A DNA stretch of 64,000 bases from Petrosia ficiformis (lineage: Eukaryota; Porifera; Demospongiae; Haplosclerida; Petrosiidae), in NCBI GenBank assembly GCA_947044365.1, contig OX345645.1, forward strand, positions 2,188,856 to 2,252,855, given 5' to 3'. The position numbers were made by a program, and so were the translations under genes. A model generated the notes under the pieces. That model worked only from the letters and a program-made list of their open reading frames with translations. It was not told where the DNA came from and searched no databases. Numbering within the stretch: the stretch's first letter is position 1; every line of letters starts with the position of its first letter. This document shows, piece after piece, positions 47,101 through 53,600 of the stretch.

Positions 47101-49045
47101 GTGTACGGGTGTATGATTGTATGAATGTAACAATGTATGAGTGTATGTAAGTATGAGTGTATGAATGTATGAGTGTATGTGTGTGTGGGTGTATGATTGT
47201 ATGAATGTATGTGTGTATGGGTGTATGATTGTATGAGTGCATGAATATGTGGGTGTATGAATGTATGAGTGTATGTGTGTATGAGTGTATGAGTGTATGG
47301 GTTTATGAATATATGAGTGTATGTAAGTATGAGTGTATGAATGTATAGGTGTATGTGTATGAATGTATGAGTGTATGGGTGTATCAGTGTATGAAAATGG
47401 AGACATTTGTTAGCATGTAGCAACTAAGAAATGTCTCCTTGGTAACAGAATCTGTAGTTTTATAATGTAACTTTCTTTCCTTCCTTTCAGCAAAACAAAT
47501 TCCTCCAAGTGATTCTCCTCAGTTTAGAGTCTCATTCTCATTCCAACCAATACGAGAACATGGCCTACTTTTTCTCCTATCAACTGCTGTTCCACCCATA
47601 TCTCCATTATTAGGTGCAGGACTTTATCAAGGAGAAGTAAGTAACACAATCCTTGAGCAAGCCGTATTATAGATTGAGTTGAAATTAAGTACTATAAATT
47701 CACTATTGGAAACATGCAGATAAGCTTCTTGTGTAGTGCAGTTACCTAAACCAAACTCACTCTCTCAGATACAGTTCACATATACAGTGTGGTTACCATG
47801 GTGATTGAATTCACATATATTTAAAACTATGAATTTATAATAAGCCTAATTTCAACTCAACATAATACTACTTTAGTGTAGTCTCGAATCTCACACTTGG
47901 TCTGCATACATCATTCATGTTGCATGTGTATACAATTAGGTGGGTTATTTAATTAAGTGATAAACTGGGAGGTGTTTGTGATCATTATACACATTAGTTT
48001 GTTGGTGCTAAGATGCTGATGTCAGATACTTAAATATATACTTAATGTGATGTCACAAAAGTCATGTTGTGTTGAATACGAGACAAATTTGACTAGCTCA
48101 GTACGTACATCTGAGGGTTAGGCTGTTGAGACTAGTAGTAGTCCCTTGAGTACAATTTCTGGTTTAATATTATATATCTAGTATCATAATTATGCAATTG
48201 TGAAAAGTAGTATATCAAATATATTCTACAATATAGAATGATACCAGTTGTTAAATCCTGTTGTACTACATTCTTCAAATCTCCTTTGTAAATGTAGCTA
48301 GCTTTGGGATTACTATAATCCTACACTCATCTGCCATCAAGGAGCCCAGTAGCTCAGATGGTAAGAGTGCCTGACTAGATATCAGAAGGTTCTGGGTTCA
48401 ATCCCTAGTCGGACGCATGACTTTATCAATTTTCCTTTGTTTCCAATTCTCTCATTTCTGCATATCATATAAATTTAGTATATATGTTCCAGACTGCATT
48501 GAATGACAAAGAAACAGTTACCTTATAAAGATCCTCTCTTTACTTCACACAGCTGAGACTTACAAACTTCACTCAACCTGGAGCATTCATATCTCAAACC
48601 ATGGAATCTCTATGCGTACAGGGTTTCCATTCACTTTCTGCTGACATTTCCGGTAACTCAGTGAACATCATGTTGACTACAAACAATGGAAGTACGTCTA
48701 GTATGACCATCCAGCTTTCCGAAGCACCTACAAGACTTTACCTTGGAGGGCTTACTGGTAAGACTATAACTGACTTGGCAAAATTAGTGATTACTTTTTA
48801 AACTTTATCAAACAGATGACTTTCAAGATGTCGGTGTCTTTGAATTCCTACTTAGTGGTACATTTGTATCAGGAAGTGCTGTTCCTTTCTTTGTGGGCTG
48901 CATGAGACAAGTTGAAGTTGAAGTTGAAGTTGAGGTCATGGGTAGTGCCGTCAATACACTAACTGACAGTGCCATCAATATACTTACTGACATCTCAGAT
49001 GCTGATGGATACGAGAATGTTCTTGTGGGATTGTGCCCAAACTGA
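26107..49045 (+). CDS. Laminin alpha-like chain without EGF-like repeats (27 exons)
   Basis: Exons 26107-26406, 26468-26638, 27205-27279, 27420-27501, 27559-27733, 28379-28519, 29475-29605, 29662-29816, 31227-31313, 31935-32027, 32079-32190, 32932-33290, 34319-34435, 36172-36916, 37851-39268, 39858-40034, 40659-40810, 42289-42486, 42741-42867, 42966-43072, 43929-44124, 44640-44780, 46453-46520, 46576-46649, 47491-47636, 48553-48757, 48816-49045; 5982 nt, 1993 aa, all phases close. Domains: signal peptide 1-19; laminin N-terminal-like domain about 20-205 ([44 protein letters not shown]); a reelin-repeat-like module about 240-405 ([27 protein letters not shown]); a coiled coil about 411-965 with many N-X-S/T sequons and a short Cys-containing break near 697-715; then five LG domains, about 970-1165, 1190-1387, 1390-1605, 1607-1801 and 1802-1993. 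LG2 to LG5 keep the terminal GC.. / C disulphide pair ([28 protein letters not shown]). No laminin EGF-like (LE) or L4 domains were found. Secreted basement-membrane-type protein by architecture. Partner chains are not in the window. Confidence 0.88.
27799..28023. mobile_element. Small inverted-repeat element in laminin intron 5
   Basis: Begins GCAGGGGCATAGTTAG and ends CTTGGCTATGCCACTG, an imperfect inverted pair. A similar left end (GGGCATAGCTATG) occurs at about 13026. GC-rich interior near the right end. Confidence 0.45.
28520..28958. repeat. 38-bp minisatellite starting at the exon 6 splice donor of the laminin-like gene
   Basis: About 11-12 units of CATTGATATATAACTTATAA plus CTATATAACTGGCTAAGT. 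The array begins directly at the donor (CTGA|GTAAGTCATTG), and several units retain CTGGGTAAGCC, i.e. a GTAAG donor in the same place. Confidence 0.9.
29181..29253 (+). pseudogene. tRNA-derived relic (tRNA-Ala-like head)
   Basis: Has an A-box-like AGCTCAAATGATAAAGC, an anticodon arm CTGACTAGCAATCAG with AGC in anticodon position, and a B box GGTTCAAAC. The acceptor stem halves (GGCTCCA versus TAGTCCA) do not pair, so this is a tRNA-derived SINE head or pseudogene. The related sequence at 48341-48414 shares the CTGACTAG..ATCAGAAGGT core. Confidence 0.65.
29404..29474. repeat. (CA)n-rich microsatellite at the acceptor of laminin exon 7
   Basis: ACACAC and CATACA tract that runs directly into the CACAG|GCAAATC acceptor, so the repeat itself forms the 3' splice region instead of a polypyrimidine tract. 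Confidence 0.7.
29866..30520. repeat. 42-bp minisatellite in laminin intron 8
   Basis: About 15 units of TGATCATCAACTGATTCAAT plus ATGCAATAATGTAGATACCTAT, with CATC/CATA and GTAG/GAAG variants. As 42 is a multiple of three, the minus strand shows a long spurious open frame. Confidence 0.9.
30626..30888. mobile_element. CAGGGTTTCA-family element with 8-bp target duplication
   Basis: Ends GGTTTTC and GAAACCCT, flanked by GTAATGCA at 30618-30625 and 30889-30896. The interior shares AGAATTGATCAT, TTGCTTCTGGTGACTTTTGG and CAGAAGGCTTGTAG with the copies at 12492 and 36949. Confidence 0.8.
31320..31805. repeat. Minisatellite of CCATTGTCCATTGTATTA type in laminin intron 9
   Basis: Roughly 20 irregular units, length variable (about 23-29 bases), beginning some ten bases after the exon 9 donor (CTT|GTATGTGATAATATTG). 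Spurious open frames in three phases come from it. Confidence 0.85.
32505..32752. mobile_element. Dispersed TTAGTTATAGTTAACTAAA repeat
   Basis: AT-rich element with GGGGTTTTAGTT, GTGCCCATTATTG and CACAATGCCTTACTAAA blocks. Similar copies are at 40095-40315, 50030-50285 (inverted) and about 54160-54300 (inverted, partial). No coding capacity. Confidence 0.6.
33585..33790. mobile_element. Dispersed repeat, second copy of the 3765-3950 family
   Basis: Shares GCTTCTTATTTGGCACT, GCAGTTAATTATGATTA, the ATTAACTCTTTGTTAATT.ACT block and CAAAACGTATCAAAA with the eL30/CKS intergenic copy. It lies in laminin intron 12. Confidence 0.6.
33870..33955 (-). pseudogene. Possible tRNA-derived relic
   Basis: On the minus strand GGCTGTGTGGTTAAAAGC resembles an A box and GAGTTGAAATCTC a B box, about 35 bases apart, but no cloverleaf closes. 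Weak call. Confidence 0.3.
33974..34195. mobile_element. Dispersed repeat with TTGAGTTGAAATT-type ends
   Basis: Left end ATTGAGTTGCAACTGAGCTTA and right end TAACAAGTTCAGTTACAACTC are an imperfect inverted pair. A second copy at 47672-47872 (TTGAGTTGAAATTAA ... TTTCAACTCAA) shares the GTGCAGTTACC.AAA..AA, GTGGTTACCATGGTGAT and TATTTAAAACTATGAA blocks. Both copies are in laminin introns. Confidence 0.6.
34397..35815. repeat. 72-bp minisatellite copying the 3' end of laminin exon 13 plus its donor
   Basis: About 20 units of 72 bp (one shorter unit near 35595). Each unit is a copy of the last 39 bases of exon 13 (ACTGAGCTGATACTGATCAG then AGCTAATGAAATACAACAG) followed by the donor and first 33 intron bases (GTTAAACTCATGTGTATGTA ...). 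Copies are nearly identical, differing mainly at GAGCTAATG/GAGCTGATG/GAACTGATG. Being a multiple of three, the array yields a 485-codon open frame on the minus strand that is an artefact. A diverged unit remains at about 35865-35915. Confidence 0.95.
36949..37211. mobile_element. CAGGGTTTCA-family element in laminin intron 14
   Basis: Ends AGGGTTTCAT and ATGAAACCCT. The interior matches the copies at 12492 and 30626 (GATCATGCAAAGCACACTGC, TTGCTTCCGGCAGCTTTTG, CAGAAGGCTTGTAGATGA). It starts 32 bases downstream of the exon 14 donor. Confidence 0.75.
39295..39490. mobile_element. CAGGGTTTCA-family element, inverted and decayed
   Basis: Reverse orientation copy in laminin intron 15: CTACAAGCCTTTTGGGGCTC and TTGGCATGATCAA are the inverse of the conserved interior of the other copies. 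Confidence 0.6.
40878..42200. mobile_element. Nested transposon cluster in laminin intron 17
   Basis: Outer element of the CATTCACATTCA family (ends TTCACATTCATGATGA and TCATAGTGAATGTGAA) interrupted twice: by a decayed copy of the 14125 hAT-type MITE at 41024-41310, and by a second element at 41399-42128 with ends CAGGATTTTTTTAGG and TCTAAAAAAATCCCTG flanked by TGGTGC on both sides. The last contains poly-G and poly-C stretches (41425-41460, 42063-42070). Confidence 0.75.
42487..42720. repeat. TG/TATG microsatellite starting at a splice donor
   Basis: Laminin exon 18 ends GA|GTATGTGTGTGTGTG: the donor GTATGT is the first unit of the repeat tract, which continues as GTATGTATG and TGTGTG runs through most of the 254-base intron. 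Confidence 0.85.
43250..43885. repeat. (GGAT)n microsatellite, about 635 bp
   Basis: GGATGGATGGAT with interspersed AGAT and GAAT units, filling most of laminin intron 20. Higher-order duplications are visible (a GATTGGATGGATAGATGGAT block recurs). Confidence 0.95.
44817..46430. repeat. TGTATGAA / TGTATCAG tandem array, about 1.6 kb
   Basis: First half (44817-45425) is built of GTGTATGAATGTATGA-type units with a periodic GTATTGGGGTGTATGGGTGT variant. Second half (45425-46430) is built of a longer unit AATGATTGAATGTATCAGTG plus TATCAGTGTATGAATGTATC. It starts about 35 bases after the donor of laminin exon 22 and ends just before exon 23. Open frames on the minus strand are artefacts. Confidence 0.95.
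46712..47395. repeat. TGTATGA tandem array in laminin intron 24
   Basis: GTATGAGTGTATG-type units with a higher-order unit of roughly 250 bases repeated about twice (an AATGTAACAATGTATGAGTG landmark recurs at about 46790, 46860, 47052 and 47128). Closely related in sequence to the array two introns upstream, at 44817-46430. Confidence 0.9.
48341..48414 (+). pseudogene. tRNA-derived relic
   Basis: AGTAGCTCAGATGGTAAGAG is a near-consensus A box and GGTTCAATCC a B box, with the anticodon-arm remnant CTGACTAGATATCAG. Acceptor stem does not pair. Related to the relic at 29181-29253, so probably a tRNA-derived SINE head. Confidence 0.65.
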
Positions 49046-49397
49046 TTATCATAATTTCAGTTATTTCACTAACTCTTTTTAAATAATTATTAATAGCTGT
49101 AATTGTAGAAGTGTTTTTGTGTTACAATTGATTTATTTTAAAGTAGGGCTATATCTCTCACTAGTTGTCAGAAACTATGATTTTTCTCACAGTCATCTTC
49201 CTATGTTGTTAACAGACCTCCCTCTTAATCAGAATCCTGACATAGTGAACTTTAAGAGACTTGTAGTTATGTTGTCCGTTTCCGAAGTTTTATTGAAAGA
49301 AAAACACAGCTCCACAATATTTTGGCCTTCTTCGAGTATCATTTAAGAGTAATGAAACATCACTTTACGCAGCTAGCTCAAGCGTGAAAACAAATCA

Positions 49398-49438
<41 letters not shown>

Positions 49439-49584
49439 AAAATAACTAATTTGGATTGATTGCTAGGTACACATTACTGCACAACACATATATATATATC
49501 ACTAACTACACACATTATACATTCTACTAATTGTGACTGTCAAAGTTATAATTATGTCGTTGAATGAGGCAATGTAAATTGATA
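49046..49584. other. Convergent spacer laminin-like gene / Hv1
   Basis: Contains both 3' UTRs. A (TA)n microsatellite lies at about 49400-49436, with a second short TA run at 49489-49500. A 75-codon open frame at 49119-49346 shows no recognisable features and is not supported as a gene. Confidence 0.5.
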
Positions 49585-50616
49585 TCAGTAAGCATCTTCT
49601 GTAAACCTGATTCCCTCCTATATAAAAAAAGAATTTTAAAGTAGTTAATATACCATTATAAATTATTAATAGTGTAATACCCTGCCAAACCCACAATCTA
49701 TGGAAATCACTATATTAACTAATAGTGGTCTGCCCAGATGGTAGTTGGATTCTAACTTGCATTTAGTGCAGTTTATCCAGTATAATATTCAGTAGCCTGT
49801 ATATGTACATGTGCATTACATGTGGTAAATTCCTGCCAATCAAATGATGAGCAAAACACTGAGCTGATAGACAAATGTCTCCTTAAGGTATAATTATACT
49901 AACTGAATTACCATACCCTTCCGCCTACGCTTCCTGGCAAGAGTGGTAATAATAAACAAGGTACTGAATCAACTAATAATTGAACAATATATAAAAACTG
50001 AACTAGAACAGTAGAACTCACTGCATAGTCTTAGTGTTGTTTTAGTTAACATATAACTAAAACCCCTTTCAGTAAGGCATTGTGACTTAGTGAACTAATA
50101 TATAACTAAATTATAACTAAATTACAATTCTACTGTGATAATTTTAGCTAAAAAGGAAAAATGGGCACTTTTAGTTATTTAATTGAAACTAAAACCCTTT
50201 TAGTAAATAAGCGTAATGTTATTTTAGTTAATCAACTACAACTATAACTAGTGGTCATTATTGTCATAATAAAACAACACTCCTACATACAGAAGAATTA
50301 TACATTTTATGACATACCTCATCATCATAAGGATATTTCGGTACTGGTAAATTTAACTTCTTTCTCTCTGGAACAGGGATACTGTGATCCTCCAGAATTT
50401 TTGTCAGGTCTGTAATCTCTTTCTATAGTGATGAATACATTATGTTAAACCTGTTTTTTTAACCAGTTCTGTCCAGCTCACATCCTGAGTATCAAGGTTT
50501 TCTTGAGCTTTGTGCAAAGCATGAACAACTTCTTTCACTTTATGTCTAACTTTATGAAGTTGATCATCAGCTTGAGCTTTAGCTGATAGTACACCACCTG
50601 TGTGTGTGTGCGTGTT

Positions 50617-50682
<66 letters not shown>

Positions 50683-53600
50683 GGAGTGTGTTCATATATT
50701 AGTACATTCAAAATGACTGGTATGGATCCATTCATCTTATATGATAATAAATAATATATTATATTTCTAAGGTATTTGTACTTCTTACCGTTGACAATAC
50801 GAACCACACGCCATAGACGAAGGATAATGATGAGAGTAGCAACTTGTGCAAACCCTTCTTCACGAATTCTATAGAATAAAAGGAGCAACTTCAACAAACA
50901 AGAAACTAGTCATATAAATAAAAGTAGTGTTATCAACATCAAAATGAGCACGAGTTATTATGGCCTGTGGGTCCTGCAGGGCTACCCCTATGATCGCTGT
51001 CAATAGGGTTTAATGTATGTATATATATATATGCTTGTGTTACATATGCATTGTATATGTAGTTAAGGAAGCTACATTATTCTAGGGGTCTCGGTTAATT
51101 AATGGGGATGGCACATAAAATAATGCATGCTAGAGCTACTAATAGCTGTTGGGCCCGAAAAAAAAGTAAGATCAGAAAAACAAGTAACTATAACAAGTTG
51201 TTAGTTTCAGACATGAGAAATTGATCAGCGAAAACACAAAACAATCAGGGATATATACTATTCCTCACAAGTATCTATTGTATTATAATTTGTTTTAAGA
51301 TTGAACTAACATGGAGGCAACATCCAGTGTCCACGAGATAACTACAACCATTCCATCAAAAACTTCAAACTTGTGAGTGAAGTACTTCATACGAAATGCA
51401 ATCAGTTTGATAGCAATCTGAACAAAGATAATAATAAACTTTGAGCTACAATATGTGTGAACTAGACTATCATGTGGCTAAAGTAACTACTGACAATACT
51501 AGTTGTTTCAAAGCCATTCATTACATGCTGTTAATGGTCTTCAATTTCTTCCAAGCACTTAAGAAGAGCTGAAGAACGCCCTTGGGCCAAAAGTTCAATT
51601 CAAGAATAAAATTTCAAGAAACCTTACCTCCACCATGAATACTGAAAACACATTATGGAACTTTTATGGAACCTTTATTAGCTTAAAATGAACTGGTCGT
51701 TTTTCACCCACCATGTGCATAAAGCCAACCAAATTTGGTATCTTGGTGGGCCAACAATTTGTCTTCAACAATTGAAGACAAGTTGGGTCGGGAGGGTTAC
51801 AGTAAATGGTTTGGAAAAATTTCTGTCTGTGTCCCGGTGTGTCTGTGTGTCTGACCCTGCTGTACCTCAAAAACTGGACACTCCTGGACTTCCATACTTA
51901 GCGTGTATACACTCCTCCGAAGTGGTAAGAATGAGCACTTCCAAAAATTTCTTTACTGTACTAGAAGCTATCAAAAGGGCAAGAAAACTGCTAGGCGTGG
52001 CTTCTTCAGTCTTCCAGACTGCATTTAACGAAGCACGAGTTTTACATCACTGGCTGTCTTAACAACTCCTCTTTCCAACAAAGCAAGTTAGAAACTTTGA
52101 ACATGTATACTTCGAAAGTTATAAAGCTTACAAAAGTTTCATGAAACACCCCACCCATAATTATAGTATAAATTAACTTGTATATAAATCTGCATCAATT
52201 AGGGGAGGGAGGGTCATGCAACATTCAGTTGCTCTATATTTTGGTGTGTAGCCTTACATCTCAATATATTAACAGTAGGACCCAGATTTTACAAACTTAT
52301 CCAGATGTCTTCCTTAGCTATAGTGACACCAGCAATATCACTGCCCCACTAAATTCTGCCCAAGATTTGATTTGGTGTCAGAGGAGGTTGCGCATGTGTC
52401 ACTGTGCATCATTGGTATAATTAGTTTATATTATGTGTTGACTCAGGAGGCTGAACTGTTCAATCTGCCAAGTCAACATGAAATATATCCTGATATTCAA
52501 TGATTATACAATGTAGGCAGTGATTTATCATTTATGCACAACCTACTCTGATTCAGTGTATAATAGTTTACATGACTACTAATGGTAATGATATGATGAA
52601 GAGCATAAACAAACACATACTAACAAAACAATACCAATTATGAATCAATTATGAATCAATTATGAATCAATTATGAATCAATTATGAATCAATTATGAAA
52701 TGATAATGAATCAATTATGAATCAATTATTACTTTTCCTGCATACCAAACATCGTTAGCTTCCTATACATACAAACAAACACCAGACAAACCTGAGTTTT
52801 TAAAATCTGATTTGAAAACCGGGTTTTAAATTTTTGTGGCTTATCCTTTTCATTTTCACAAAGGTGTATCATTATAAATAATTAGTGTTTTCTATAAAAA
52901 TGCATATGTTTTCAGAAGCCAATGAAACAAGTAGTGTTTGCAATATTACATAGTAAACATGTTTTTATTATAATTATCAATTATGACATGTATTATAATT
53001 ATGTACATGTATACGTACATGTTTATAGTAGTTTGTACATGTATAGGTACAGGTACATATACATGTAACATCTGCTTACACATGTACATAATATACACAC
53101 TGTACATGTTCTCATACACGTACATATACATAGTATGTACATGTATATATATATGTGTATGAGGACATGTATGACGACATGTACATGTACATGCATAAGG
53201 ATGTATGTTTTGTGCAATCTGGGAATTTGTACAATCTGCAGATTGCGCAATATATACATGCATAAGGATATGTATATGTACATGTATTAATTTCCTGTTT
53301 ACTCCATATTACATATATTCCACTCCATAGGTTACGCAATTGGCTGTAACTAGTTTTGGTACGGTTTCTTTTATATAATATATGTGAGCTCTATGAAAAT
53401 CAGTCTTATGGATTAAAATATAATTTGGAGATATGATCGAAAATAAAAAGTTCTGAATTATTTGGGCGATCACCATTTTATTACATAAAAAGTTTCACAA
53501 TGTATTACCTGTCTTCTGATACCGGGAGGCTCGGTCAATCAATTGGTGTGGCCCAGAAATGATCGTGTGCTTGAGCTATACAGACCAGCAGGAAGAAAGG

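Noticed and set aside
44812..47423. Several His/Thr/Ser/Tyr-rich minus-strand open frames
   Set aside because: Translation of TGTATG-type tandem repeats in two laminin introns; all frames are open and compositionally trivial.
49119..49346. 75-codon open frame after the laminin-like stop codon
   Set aside because: Lies in the convergent 3' UTR zone, no domain, no splice link to the laminin frame, which has a clear stop after the terminal LG cysteine.
51663..52062. 124-codon plus-strand open frame in an Hv1 intron
   Set aside because: Not bounded by credible splice sites, no recognisable domain, opposite strand to Hv1 and surrounded by repeats; possibly a transposon remnant, but I cannot support a gene.
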